From positions 48,402,032 through 48,466,031 of the forward strand of contig CM047431.1 of NCBI GenBank assembly GCA_026168455.1: 64,000 bases of DNA, in the 5' to 3' direction. Positions 1 to 14,500 of this stretch are shown here, one piece after another. The notes beneath the pieces were generated by a model. The model searched no databases and was not told where the DNA came from. It saw nothing but the letters and a program-made list of their open reading frames with translations. Each line of letters begins with the position of its first letter. The first letter of the stretch is position 1. The translations under genes were made by a program, and so were the position numbers. The stretch is from Theocolax elegans (taxonomy: Eukaryota; Arthropoda; Insecta; Hymenoptera; Cerocephalidae).

Positions 1-3000
1 AACACATACATATAAACGGCCGAAACGTCGATTTTTTCAATATTTTTAGTTTTGTTCCCCGGCCGGGTTGATCAAATTCAATTGCATTTATATGTGTCAA
101 AATGCACAAAAGACCGGCCAAAACGTCAATTTTTCAATATTTTTAATTTCGCCGCCCGGTCGGGTAGATGAAATTCAAATGCATTATTAAGCGTAAACAC
201 ACACATATAAACAGCCAAAACGTCGATTTTTCCAATATTTTCAGTTTCGTTCCCCGGCCTCGTTGATCAAGTTCAAATGCATTGATATGTGTGAAAATAC
301 ACATAAAACCGGACAAAACGTCAATTTTTCAATATTTTTAATTTCGCTCCCCAGCCGGGTAGATCAAGTTCAAATGCATTTTTAAGCATAAACACACACA
401 TATAAACGGCCAAAACGTCGATTTTTTCAATATTCTCAGTTTCGTTCTCCGGCCTCGTTGATCAAATTCAAATGCATTTATATGTGTGAAAATACACATC
501 AATCCGGCCCAAACGTCAATTTTACAATATTTTTAATTTCGCTCCCCGGCCGGGTAGATCAAATTCAAATTCATTTTTAAGAGTAAACATGTACATATAA
601 ACGGCCAAAACGTCGATTTTTTCAATATTTTCAGTTTCGTTCCCCGGCTGTGTAGATGCAATTCTAATGCCATCTTATGCGTGAAAATACACATAAAACC
701 AGCCGAAACGTCGATTTTTTCAATATTTTCAATTTCGTTCCCCGGCCGGGTTGATCAAGTTCAAATGCATTTTTAAGCGTATACACACACATATAAACGG
801 CCAAAACGTCGATTTTTTCAATATTGTCAGATTCGTTCCCCGGCCTCGTTGATCAAGTTCAAATGCATTTATATGTGTGAAAATATACATCAAACCGGCC
901 AAAACGTCAATTTTTAATATTTTTAATTTCGCTCCCCGGCCGGGTAGATCAAGTTCAAATGCATTTGTAAGCGTAAACACACACATATAAACGGCCAAAA
1001 CGACGATTTTTTCAATATTTTCAATTTCGTTCGCAGGCCAGTTTGATGATATTCTAATGCCATTTTATGCGTGAAAATACACATATAAACGGCCAAAAAG
1101 TCAATTTTTTCAATATTTTCAGTTTCGTTCCCCGGCCGTGAAGATGAAATTCAAATGTTTTATTAAACGTAAACACACACATATAAACAGCCAAAACGTC
1201 GATTTTTCCAATATTTTCAGTTTCGTTCCCCGGCCTCGTTGATCAAGTTCAAATGCATTGATATGTGTGAAAATACACATAAAACCGGACAAAACGTCAA
1301 TTTTTCAATATTTTTAATTTCGCTCCCCAGCCGGGTAGATCAAGTTCAAATGCATGTTTAAGCATAAACACACACATATAAACGGCCAAAACGTCGATTT
1401 TTCCAATATTTTCAGTTTCGTTCCCCGGCCTCGTTGATCAAATTCAAATGCATTTATATGTGTGAAAATACACATCAATCCGGCCCAAACGTCAATTTTT
1501 CAATATTTTTAATTTCGCTCCCCGGCCGGGTAGATCAAATTCAAATTCATTTTTAAGAGTAAACATGTACATATAAACGGCCAAAACGTCGATTTTTTAA
1601 TATTCTCAGATTCGTTTTCCGGCCTCGTTGATCAAGTTCAAATGCATTTATATGTGTGAAAATACACATCAAACCGGCCAAAACGTCAATTCTCAATATT
1701 TTTAATTTCGCTCCCCGGCCGGGTAGATCAAGTTCAAATGCATTTTTAAGCATAAACACACACATATAAACGGCCAAAACGTCGATTTTTCCAATATTTT
1801 CAGTTTCGTTCCCCGGCCTCGTTGATCAAATTCAAATGCATTTATATGTGTGAAAATACACATCAATCCGGCCCAAACGTCAATTTTTCAATATTTTTAA
1901 TTTCGCTCCCCGGCCGGGTAGATCAAATTCAAATTCATTTTTAAGAGTAAACATGTACATATAAACGGCCAAAACGTCGATTTTTTCAATATTTTCAGTT
2001 TCGTTCCCCGGCCGTGTAGATGCAATTCTAATGCCATTTATGCGTGAAAATACACATAAAACCAGCCGAAACGTCGATTTTTTCAATATTTTCAATTTCG
2101 TTCCCCGGCCGGGTTGATCAAGTTCAAATGCATTTTTAAGCGTATACACACACATATAAACGGCCAAAACGACGATTTTTTCAAAATTTTCAATTTCGTT
2201 CGCAGGCCAGTTTGATGATATTCTAATGCCATTTTATGCGTGAAAATACACATATAAACGGCCAAAACGTCAATTTTTTCAATATTTTCAGTTTCGTTCC
2301 CCGGTCGTGAAGATGAAATTCAAATGCTTTATTAAGCGTAAACACACACATATAAACGGCCAAAACGTCGATTTTTTCAATATTTTCAGTTTCGTTCCCC
2401 GGCCTCGTTGATCAAGTTCAAATGCATTGATATGTGTGAAAATACACATAAAACCGGACAAAACGTCAATTTTTCAATGTTTTTAATTTCGCTCCCCGGC
2501 CGGGTAGATCAAGTTCAAATGCATTTTTAAGCGTAAACAAATACATATAAACGGCCAAAACGTCGATTTTTTCAATATTTTCAATTTCGATCCCCGGCCG
2601 GGTAGATCAAATTCAAATGCATTTTTAAGAGTAATCACAGGCATATAAACGGCCATTACGTCGATTTTTTCAATATTTTCAGTTTCGTTCCCTGGTCAGT
2701 TTGTTCAAATTAAAATGTATTTTTAAGCGTAAACACAGCATATAAACGGCCAAAACGTCGATTTTTCCAATATTTTCAGTTTCGTTCCCCGGCCTCGTTG
2801 ATCAAGTTCAAATGCATTGATATGTGTGAAAATACACATAAAACCGGACAAAACGTCAATTTATCAATATTTTTAATTTCGCTCCCCGGCCGGGTAGATC
2901 AAGTTCAAATGCATTTTTAAGCGTAAACAAATACATATAAACGGCCAAAACGTCGATTTTTTCAATATTTTTAATTTCGCTCCCCGGCCGGGTAGATCAA

Positions 3001-6000
3001 ATTCCAATGCATTTTTAAGCGTAAACAGATACATATAAACGACCAAAACGTCGATTTTTCAATTTTTTCAGTTTCGTACTCGGCCGTGTAGATGAAATTC
3101 AAATGCATTATTAATCGTAAACACACACATATAAACGGCCATTACGTCGATTTTTTCAATATTTTCAGTTTCGTTCCCTGGTCAGTTTGTTCAAATTAAA
3201 ATGTATTTTTAAGCGTAAACACATACATATAAACGGCTAATACGTCGATTTCTTCAATATTTTCAGTTTCGTTACCCGGCCAGGTTGATCAATTTAAAAT
3301 GCATTTATACGTGCGAAAATACACATAAAACCGGCCGAAACGTCGATTTTTTCAATATTTTCAATTTCGATCCCCGGCCGGGTAGATCAAATTCAAATGC
3401 ATTTTTAAGCGTAAACACAGACATATAAACGGCCATTACGTCGATTTTTTCAATATTTTCAATTTCGTTCCCCGGCTGGGTAGATCAAATTCAAATGCAT
3501 TATTAAGCGTAAACACAACACATATAAACGGCCAAAACGACGATTTTTTCAATATTTTCAATTTCGTTCGCCGGCCAGGTTGAGGATATTCTAATGCCAT
3601 TTTATGCGTGAAAATACACATAAAACCGGCCGAAACGTCGATTTTTTCAATATTTTCAATTTCGTTCGCCGGCCAGGTTGATCATATTCTAATGCCATTT
3701 TATGCGTGAAAATACACATAAAACCGGACAAAACGTCGATATTTTCAATATTTTTAATTTCGCTCCACCGCCGGGTAGATCAAATTCAAATGCATTTTTA
3801 AGCGTAAACACAGGCATATAAACGGCCATTACGTCGATTTTTACAATATTTTCAGTTTCGATCCCCGGCCGGGTTGATCAATTAAAAATGCATTTATACG
3901 TTTGAAAATACACATAAAACAAGACAAAACGTCAATTTTTCAATATTTTCACTTTCGTTGTACGGCCAGGTAGATCAAATTCAAATGCATTATTAAGCGT
4001 AAACACACATATAAACGGTCAAAACGACGATTTTTTCAATATTTTCAATTTCGTTCGCCGGCCAGGTTGAGGATATTCTAATGCCATTTTATGCGTGAAA
4101 ATACACATCAAACCGGCCAAAACGTCAATTTTTCAATATTTTTAATTTCGCTCCCCGGCCGGGTAGATCAAGTTCAAATGTATTTGTAAGCGTAAACACA
4201 GCATATAAACGGCCAAAACGTCGATTTTTTCAATATTTTCAGTTTCGTTCCCCGGCCGGGTTGCTCAATTTTAAATGCATTTATATGTGTGAAAATACAC
4301 ATAAAACCGGACAACACGTCAATTTTTCAATATTTTCAGTTTCGTTCCCCGGCCGGGTTGATCAAGTTCAAATGCATTTTTAAGCATAAACACACACATA
4401 TAAACGGAAATAACGACGATTTTTTCAATATTTTCAGTTTCGTACCCGTCCGTGTAGATGAAATTCAAATGCATTATTAAGCATAAACACACACATATAA
4501 ACGGCCAAAACGTCGATTTTTTCAATATTTTCAATTTCGTTAGCCAGCCAGGTTGATCATATTCTAATGCATTTATATGTGTGAAAATACACATCAAACC
4601 GGCCAAAACGTCAATTTTTCAATATTTTTAATTTCGCTCCCGGCCGGGTAGATTAAATTCAAATGCATTTTTAAGCGTAAACACATACATATAAACGGCT
4701 AATACGTCGATTTTTTCAATATTTTCAGTTTCGTTCCCCGGCCGGGTTGCTCAATTTTAAATGCATTTATATGTGTGAAAATACACATTAAACCGGCCAA
4801 AACGTCGATTTTTTCAATATTTTCAGTTTAGTTCCCCGGCCTCGTTGATCAAGTTCAAACGCATTATTATGCGTAAACACACGCATATAAACGGCCAAAA
4901 CGTCGATTTTTTCAATATTCTCAGGTTCGTTCCCCGGCCTCGTTGATCAAGTTCAAATGCATTTATATGTGTGAAAATACACATCAAACCGGCCAAAACG
5001 TCAATTTTTCAATATTTTTAATTTCGCTCCCCGGCCGGGTAGATCAAGTTCAAATGCATTTTTAAGCGTAAATACACACATATAAACGGCCATAATGTCG
5101 ATTGTTTCAATATTCTCAGTTTCGTTCTCCGGCCTCGCTGATCAAGTTAAAATGCATTCTTAAGCGTAAAGACCCACACATATACGGTAAAAACGTCGAT
5201 ATTTTCAATATTTTCAGTTTCGTTCCCCGGCCTGGTTGATCAAGTTCAAATGCATTTATATGTGTGAAAATACACATCAAACCTGCCAAAACGTCAATTT
5301 TTCAATATTTTTTATTTCGCTCCCCGGACGGGTAGATCAAGTTCAAATGCATTTTTAAGCGTAAACACACACATATAATCGGCCATAATGTCGATTATTT
5401 CAATATTCTCAGTTTCGTTCTCCGGCCTCGTTGATCAAATTCAAATGCATTTATATGTGTGAAAATACACATCAAACCGGCCCAAACGTCAATTTTTCAA
5501 TATTTTTAATTTCGCTCCCCGGCCGGGTAGATCAAATTCAAATGCATTTTTAAGCGTAAACACAGACATATAAACGGCCATTACGTCGATTTTTTCAATA
5601 TTTTCAATTTCGTTCCCTGGTCAATTTGTTCAAATTCAAATGTATTTGTAAGCGTAAACACATACATATAAACGGCTAATACGTCGATTTTTTCAATATT
5701 TTCAGTTTCGTTCCCCGGCCGGGTTGCTCAATTTTTAATGCATTTATATGTGTGAAAATACACATCAAACCGGCCAAAACGTCAATATTTCAATATTTTC
5801 AGTTTCGTTCCCCGGCCTGGTTGATCAAATTCAAATGCATTTATATGTGTGAAAATACACATAAAACCGGACAAAACGTCAATTTTTCAATATTTTTAAT
5901 TTCGCTCCCCAGCCGGGTAGATCAAATTCAAATGCATTTTTAAGCGTAAACACAGACATATAAACGGCCATTACGTCGATTTTTTCTATATTTTCAGTTT

Positions 6001-8299
6001 CGTTCCCCGGCCTGGTTGATCAAATTCAAATGCATTTATATGTGTAAAAATACACAAAAGACCGGCCAAAACGTCAATTTTTCAATATTTTTAAGTTCGC
6101 TCCCCGGTCGGGTAGATTAAGATCAAATGCAATTTTAAGCGTAAACACACACATATAAACGGCCAAAACGTCGATTTTTTCAATATTTTCAGTTTCGTTC
6201 CCCGGTCGGGTAGATTAAGATCAAATGCAATTTTAAGCGTAAACACACACATATAAACGGCTAAACGTCGATTTTTTCAATATTCTCAGATTCGTTTTCC
6301 GGCCTCGTTGATCAAGCTCAAATGCATTTATATGTGTGAAAATACACATCAAACCGGCCAAAACGTCAATTCTCAATATTTTTAATTTCGCTCCCCGGCC
6401 GGGTAGATCAAGTTCAAATGCATTCTTAAGCATAAACACACACATATAAACGGCCAAAACGTCGATTTTTTCAATATTCTCAGTTTCGTTCTCCGGCCTC
6501 GTTGATCAAATTCAAATGCATTTATATGTCTGAAAATACACATCAATCCGGCCCAAACGTCAATTTTTCAATATTTTTAATTTCGTTCCCCGGCCGGGTA
6601 GATCAAATTCAAATGCATTTATAAGAGTAAACATGTACATATAAACGGCCAAAACGTCGATTTTTTCAATATTTTCAGTTTCGTTCCCCGGCCGTGTAGA
6701 TGCAATTCTAATGCCATTTTATGCGTGAAAATACACATAAAACCGGCCGAAACGTCGATTTTTTCAATATTTTCAATTTCGCTCCCCGGCCGGGTTGATC
6801 AAGTTCAAATGCATTTTTAAGCGTATACACACACATATAAACGGCCAAAACGTCAATTTTTTCAATATTGTCAGATTCGTTCCCCGGCCTCGTTGATCAA
6901 ATTCAAATGCATTTATATGTGTGAAAATATACATCAAACTGGCCAAAACGTCAATTTTTCAATATTTTTAATTTCGCTCCCCCGCCGGGTAGATCAAGTT
7001 CAAATGCATTTGTAAGCGTAAACACACACATATAAACGGCCAAAACGACGATTTTTTCAATATTTTCAATTCCGTTCGCAGGCCAGTTTGATGATATTCT
7101 AATGCCATTTTATGCGTGAAAACACACATATAAACGGCCAAAACGTCAATTTTTTCAATATTTTCAGTTTCGTTCCCCGGCCGTGAAGATGAAATTCAAA
7201 TGTTTTATTAAACGTAAACACACACATATAAACGGCCAAAACGTCGATTTTTCCAATATTTTCAGTTTCGTTCCCCGGCCTCGTTGATCAAGTTCAAATG
7301 CATTGATATGTGTGAAAATACACATAAAACCGGACAAAACGTCAATTTTTCAATATTTTTAATTTCGCTCCCCAGCCGGGTAGATCAAGTTCAAATGCAT
7401 TTTTAAGCGTAAACAAATACATATAAACGGCTAGAACGTCGATTTTTTCAATATTTTCAGTTTCGTTCCCCGGCCTGGTTGATCAAATTCAAATGCATTT
7501 ATATGTGTAAAAATACACAAAAGACCGGCCAAAACGTCAATTTTTCAATATTTTTAAGTTCGCTCCCCGGTCGGGTAGATTAAGATTAAATGCAATTTTA
7601 AGCGTAAACACACAAATATAAACGGCCAAAACGTCGATTCTTTCAATATTTTCAGTTTCGTTCTCCGGCCTCGCTGATCAAGTTCAAATGCATTTTTAAG
7701 AGTAAACATGTACATATAAACGGCCAAAACGTCGATTTTTTCAATATTTTCAGTTTCGTTCCCCGGCCTCGTTAATCAAATTCAAATGCATTTATATGTG
7801 TGAAAATACACATCAATCCGGCCCAAACGTCAATTTTTCAATATTTTTAATTTCGCTCCCCGGCCGGGTAGATCAAATTCAAATGCATTTTTAAGAGTAA
7901 ACATGTACATATAAACGGCCAAAACGTCGATTTTTTCAATATTTTCAGTTTCGTTCCCCGGCCGTGTAGATGCAATTCTAATGCCATTTTATGCGTGAAA
8001 ATACACATAAAACCGGCCGAAACGTCGATTTTTTCAATATTTTCAATTTCGTTCCCCGGCCGGGTTGATCAAGTTCAAATGCATTTTTAAGCGTATACAC
8101 ACACATATAAACGGCCAAAACGTCGATTTTTTCAATATTGTCAGATTCGTTCCCCGGCCTCGTTGATCAAATTCAAATGCATTTATATGTGTGAAAATAT
8201 ACATCCAACTGGCCAAAACGTCAATTTTTCAATATTTTTAATTTCGCTCCCCGGCCGGGTAGATCAAGTACAAATGCATTTGTAAGCGTAAACACACAC

Positions 8300-10080
8300 A
8301 TATAAACGGCCAAAACGACGATTTTTTCAATATTTTCAATTCCGTTCGCAGGCCAGTTTGATGATATTCTAATGCCATTTTATGCGTGAAAATACACATA
8401 TAAACGGCCAAAACGTCAATTTTTTCAATATTTTCAGTTTCGTTCCCCGGCCGTGAAGATGAAATTCAAATGTTTTAATAAACGTCAACACACACATATA
8501 AACAGCCAAAACGTCGATTTTTTCAATATTTTCAGTTTCGTTCCCCTCCCTGGTTGATCAAATTCAAATGCATTTATATGTGTAAAAATACACATAAAAC
8601 CGGACAAAACGTCAATTTTTCAATATTTTTAATTTCGCTCCCCAGCCGGGTAGATCAAGTTCAAATGCATTTTTAAGCGTAAACAAATACATATAAACGT
8701 CCAGAACGTCGATTTTTCAATATTTTCAGTTTCGTTCCCCGGCCTCGCTGATCAAGTTCAAATGCATTTTTAAGCGTAAAGACACACACATATACGGTAA
8801 AAACATCGATTTTTTCAATATTTTCAGTTTCGTTCCCAGGCCTGGTTGATCAAATTCAAATGCATTTATATGTGTAAAAATACACAAAAGACCGGCCAAA
8901 ACGTCAATTTTTCAATATTTTTAAGTTCGCTCCCCGGTCGGGTAGATTAAGATCAAATGCAATTTTAAGCGTAAACACACAAATATAAACGGCCAAAACG
9001 TCGACTCTTTCAATATTTTCAGTTTCGTTCCCCGGCCTCGCTGATCAAGTTCAAATGCATTTTTAAGCGTAAAGACACACATATAAACGGCCAAAACGAC
9101 GATTTTTTCAATATTTTCAATTCCGTTCGCAGGCCAGTTTGATGATATTCTAATGCCATTTTATGCGTGAAAATACACATATAAACGGCCAAAACGTCAA
9201 TTTTTTCAATATTTTCAGTTTCGTTCCCCGGCCGTGAAGATGAAATTCAAATGTTTTATTAAACGTAAACACACACATATAAACAGCCAAAACGTCGATT
9301 TTTTCAATATTTTCAGTTTCGTTCCCCTCCCTGGTTGATCAAATTCAAATGCATTTATATGTGTAAAAATACACATAAAACCGGACAAAACGTCAATTTT
9401 TCAATATTTTTAATTTCGCTCCCCAGCCGGGTAGATCAAGTTCAAATGCATTTTTAAGCGTAAACAAATACATATAAACGTCCAGAACGTCGATTTTTCA
9501 ATATTTTCAGTTTCGTTCCCCGGCCTCGCTGATCAAGTTCAAATGCATTTTTAAGCGTAAAGACACACACATATACGGTAAAAACATCGATTTTTTCAAT
9601 ATTTTCAGTTTCGTTCCCAGGCCTGGTTGATCAAATTCAAATGCATTTATATGTGTAAAAATACACAAAAGACCGGCCAAAACGTCAATTTTTCAATATT
9701 TTTAAGTTCGCTCCCCGGTCGGGTAGATTAAGATCAAATGCAATTTTAAGCGTAAACACACAAATATAAACGGCCAAAACGTCGACTCTTTCAATATTTT
9801 CAGTTTCGTTCCCCGGCCTCGCTGATCAAGTTCAAATGCATTTTTAAGCGTAAAGACACACATATAAACGGCCAAAACGACGATTTTTTCAATATTTTCA
9901 ATTCCGTTCGCAGGCCAGTTTGATGATATTCTAATGCCATTTTATGCGTGAAAATACACATATAAACGGCCAAAACGTCAATTTTTTCAATATTTTCAGT
10001 TTCGTTCCCCGGCCGTGAAGATGAAATTCAAATGTTTTATTAAACGTAAACACACACATATAAACAGCCAAAACGTCGAT
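8300..10080 (+). repeat. Tandem duplication of an 8-monomer segment (about 781 bp)
   Basis: A distinctive variant, TTCCCCTCCCTGGTTGATC, occurs at 8541 and again at 9322, 781 bp apart. The ordered series of variant monomers around it is repeated, including AAGACACACACATATACGG, the GTCGACTC form and the CGCAGGCCAGTTTGATGAT form. The similarity runs out near 10080, where a TTTTCC variant replaces TTTTTT. This is a local higher-order repeat of eight monomers, probably made by unequal exchange. Confidence 0.8.
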
Positions 10081-11145
10081 TTTTCCAATATTTTCAGTTT
10101 CGTTCCCCGGCCTCGTTGATCAAGTTCAAATGCATTGATATGTGTGAAAATACACATAAAACCGGACAAATCGTCAATTTTTCAATATTTTTAATTTCGC
10201 TCCCCAGCCGGGTAGATCAAATTCAAATTCATTTTTAAGAGTAAACATGTACATATAAACGGCCAAAACGTCGATTTTTTCAATATTTTCAGTTTCGTTC
10301 CCCGGCCGTGTAGATGCAATTCTAATGCCATTTTATGCGTGAAAATACACATAAAACCAGCCGAAACGTCGATTTTCCAATATTTTCAGTTTCGTTCCCC
10401 GGCCTCGTTGATCAAGTTCAAATGCATTGATATGTGTGAAAATACACATAAAACCGGACAAAACGTCAATTTTTCAATATTTTTAATTTCGCTCCCCAGC
10501 CGGGTAGATCAAGTTCAAATGCATTTTTAAGCGTAAACAAATACATATAAGCGGCTAGAACGTCGATTTTTTCAATATTTTCAGTTTCGTTCCCCAGCCT
10601 GGTTGTTCAAATTCAAATGCATTTATATGTGTAAAAATACACAAAAGACCGGCCAAAACGTCAATTTTTCAATATTTTTAAGTTCGCTCCCCGGTCGGGT
10701 AGATTAAGATTAAATGCAATTTTAAGCGTAAACACACAAATATAAACGGCCAAAACGTCGATTCTTTCAATATTTTCAGTTTCGTTCTCCGGCCTCGCTG
10801 ATCAAGTTCAAATGCATTTTTAAGCGTAAACACACACATATAAACGGCTAAAAGTCGATTTTTTAATATTCTCAGATTCGTTTTCCGGCCTCGTTGATCA
10901 AGTTCAAATGCATTTATATTTGTGAAAATACACATCAAACCGGCCAAAACGTCAATTCTCAATATTTTTAATTTCGCTCCCCGGCCGGGTAGATCAAGTT
11001 CAAATGCATTTTTAAGCGTATACACACACATATAAACGGCCAAAACGTCGATTTTTTCAATATTGTCAGATTCGTTCCCCGGCCTCGTTGATCAAATTCA
11101 TATGCATTTATATGTGTGAAAATATACATCAAACTGGCCAAAACG

Positions 11146-11537
11146 TCAATTTTTCAATATTTTTAATTTCGCTCCCCGGCCGGGTAGATCAAATTCAAAT
11201 GCATTTTTAAGAGTAAACATGTACATATAAACGGCCAAAACGTCGATTTTTTTCAATATTTTCAGTTTCGTTCCCCGGCCTCGTTGATCAAATTCAAATG
11301 CATTTATATGTCTGAAAATACACATCAATCCGGCCCAAACGTCAATTTTTCAATATTTTTAATTTCGCTCCCCGGCCGGGTAGATCAAATTCAAATGCAT
11401 TTTTAAGAGTAAACATGTACATATAAACGGCCAAAACGTCGATTTTTTTCAATATTTTCAGTTTCGTTCCCCGGCCTCGTTGATCAAATTCAAATGCATT
11501 TATATGTCTGAAAATACACATCAATCCGGCCCAAACG
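11146..11537 (+). repeat. Identical tandem copies of a 196-bp satellite dimer
   Basis: Positions 11146-11341 and 11342-11537 appear identical by eye, including a rare seven-T GATTTTTTTC variant and TATGTCTGAAAATAC. A partial third copy follows and diverges at the CCGTGTAGATG variant. Identity within the array at this scale indicates very recent duplication of one dimer. Confidence 0.85.
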
Positions 11538-14500
11538 TCAATTTTTCAATATTTTTAATTTCGCTCCCCGGCCGGGTAGATCAAATTCAAATGCATTTTT
11601 AAGAGTAAACATGTACATATAAACGGCCAAAACGTCGATTTTTTCAATATTTTCAGTTTCGTTCCCCGGCCGTGTAGATGCAATTCTAATGCCATTTTAT
11701 GCGTGAAAATACACATAAAACCGGCCGAAACGTCGATTTTTTCAATATTTTCAATTTCGTTCCCCGGCCGGGTTGATCAAGTTCAAATGCATTTTTAAGC
11801 GTATACACACACATATAAACGGCCAAAACGTCGATTTTTTCAATATTGTCAGATTCGTTCCCCGGCCTCGTTGATCAAATTCAAATGCATTTATATGTGT
11901 GAAAATATACATCAAACTGGCCCAAACGTCAATTTTTCAATATTTTTAATTTCGCTCCCCGGCCGGGTAGATCAAGTACAAATGCATTTGTAAGCGTAAA
12001 CACACACATATAAACGGCCAAAACGACGATTTTTTCAATATTTTCAATTCCGTTCGCAGGCCAGTTTGATGATATTCTAATGCCATTTTATGCGTGAAAA
12101 TACACATATAAACGGCCAAAACGTCAATTTTTTCAATATTTTCAGTTTCGTTCCCCGGCCGTGAAGATGAAATTCAAATGTTTTATTAAACGTCAACACA
12201 CACATATAAACAGCCAAAACGTCGATTTTTTCAATATTTTCAGTTTCGTTCCCTTGCCTGGTTGATCAAATTCAAATGAATTTATATGTGTAAAAATACA
12301 CATAAAACCGGACAAAACGTCAATTTTTCAATATTTTTAATTTCGCTCCCCAGCCGGGTAGATCAAGTTCAAATGCATTTTTAAGCGTAAACAAATACAT
12401 AGAAACATCCAGAACGTCGATTTTTTCAATATTTTCAGTTTCGTTCCCCGGCCTCGCTGATCAAGTTCAAATGCATTTTTAAGCGTAAGGACACACACAT
12501 ATACGGTAAAAACATCGATTTTTTCAATATTTTCAGTTTCGTTCCCAGGCCTGGTTGATCAAATTCAAATGCATTTATATGTGTAAAAATACACAAAAGA
12601 CCGGCCAAAACGTCAATTTTTCAATATTTTTAAGTTCGCTCCCCGGTCGGGTAGATTAAGATCAAATGCAATTTTAAGCGTAAACACACAAATATAAACG
12701 GCCAAAACGTCGATTCTTTCAATATTTTCAGTTTCGTTCCCCGGCCTCGCTGATCAAGTTCAAATGCATTTTTAAGCGTAAAGACACACATATAAACGGC
12801 CAAAACGACGATTTTTTCAATATTTTCAATTTCGTTCGCCGGGTAGGTTGATTATATTCTAATGCCATTGTATGCGTAAAAATACACATAAAACCGGCCG
12901 AAACGTCGATTTTTTCAATATCTTCAGTTTCGTTCCCCGGCCTCGTTGATCAAGTTCAAATGCATTTATATGTGTGAAAATACACATAAAATCGGACAAA
13001 ACGTCAATTTTTCAATATTTTTAATTTCGCTCCCCGCCCGGGTAGATCAAGTTCAAATGCATTTATATGTGTGAAAATACACATCAAACCGGCCAAAACG
13101 TCAATATTTCAATATTTTCAGTTTCGTTCCCCGGCCTCGTTGATCAAATTCAAATGCATTTATATGTGTGAAAATACACATGAATCCGGCCCAAACGTCA
13201 ATTTTTCAATATTTTTAATTTCGCTCCCCGGCCGGGTAGATCAAATTCAAATGCATTTTTAAGAGTAAACATGTACATATAAACGGCCAAAACGTCGATT
13301 TTTTCAATATTTTCAAATCCGTTCGCAGACCAGTTTGTTCAAATTCAAATGTATTTGTAAGCGTAAACACATACATATAAACGGCTAATACGTCGATTTT
13401 TTCAATATTTTCAGTTTCGTTCCCCGGCCGGGTTGCTCAATTTTAAATGCATTTATATGTGTGAAAATACACATCAAACCGGCCAAAACGTCAATATTTC
13501 AATATTTTCAGTTTCGTTCCCCGGCCTGGTTGATCAAATTCAAATGCATTTATATGTGTGAAAATACACATAAAACCGGCCGAAACGTCGATTTTTTCAA
13601 TATTTTCAATTTCGTTCCCCGGCCGGGTTGATCAAGTTCAAATGCCATTTTATGCGTGAAAATACACATAAAACCGACCGATACGTCGATTTTTTCAATA
13701 TTGTCAGATTCGTTCCCCGGCCTCGTTGATCAAATTCAAATGCATTTATATGTGTGAAAATATACATCAAACTGGCCAAAACGTCAATTTTTCAATATTT
13801 TTAATTTCGCTCCCCGGCCGGGTAGATCAAGTACAAATGCATTTGTAAGCGTAAACACACACATATAAACGGCCAAAACGACGATTTTTTCAATATTTTC
13901 AATTCCGTTCGCAGGCCAGTTTGATGATATTCTAATGCCATTTTATGCGTGAAAATACACATATAAACGGCCAAAACGTCAATTTTTTCAATATTTTCAG
14001 TTTCGTTCCCCGGCCGTGAAGATGAAATTCAAATGTTTTATTAAACGTCAACACACACATATAAACAGCCAAAACGTCGATTTTTTCAATATTTTCAATT
14101 TCGTTCCCCTGCCTGGTTGATCAAATTCAAATGCATTTATATGTGTAAAAATACACATAAAACCGGACAAAACGTCAATTTTTCAATATTATAATTTCGC
14201 TCCCCAGCCGGGTAGATCAAGTTCAAATGCATTTTTAAGCGTAAACAAATACATATAAACGTCCAGAACGTCGATTTTTTCAATATTTTCAGTTTCGTTC
14301 CCCGGCCTCGCTGATCAAGTTCAAATGCATTTTTAAGCGTAAAGACACACACATATACGGTAAAAACATCGATTTTTTCAATATTTTCAGTTTCGTTCCC
14401 AGGCCTGGTTGATCAAATTCAAATGCATTTATATGTGTAAAAATACACAAAAGACCGGCCAAAACGTCAATTTTTCAATATTTTTAAGTTCGCTCCCCGG

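Noticed and set aside
240..270. CENP-B-box-like motif in the satellite (TTCG...CGGG)
   Set aside because: The mammalian box needs TTCG-N7-CGGG with a fixed A. B monomers have TTCG-N9-CGGG without the A, so the match is not convincing.
729..998. Series of 60-120 aa minus-strand ORFs through the satellite (this and dozens alike), with recurring NAFELDLPGRGAKLKILK-type peptides
   Set aside because: They arise because the dimer is about 195 bp, a multiple of three, so one frame stays open across units. They break wherever a monomer changes length, and no start context, domain or conservation beyond the DNA repeat is seen.
4289..4480. Plus-strand ORFs in the satellite with MCENTHKTGQNVNFSIF-type peptides
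   Set aside because: Same explanation: repeat-derived open frames that follow DNA periodicity.
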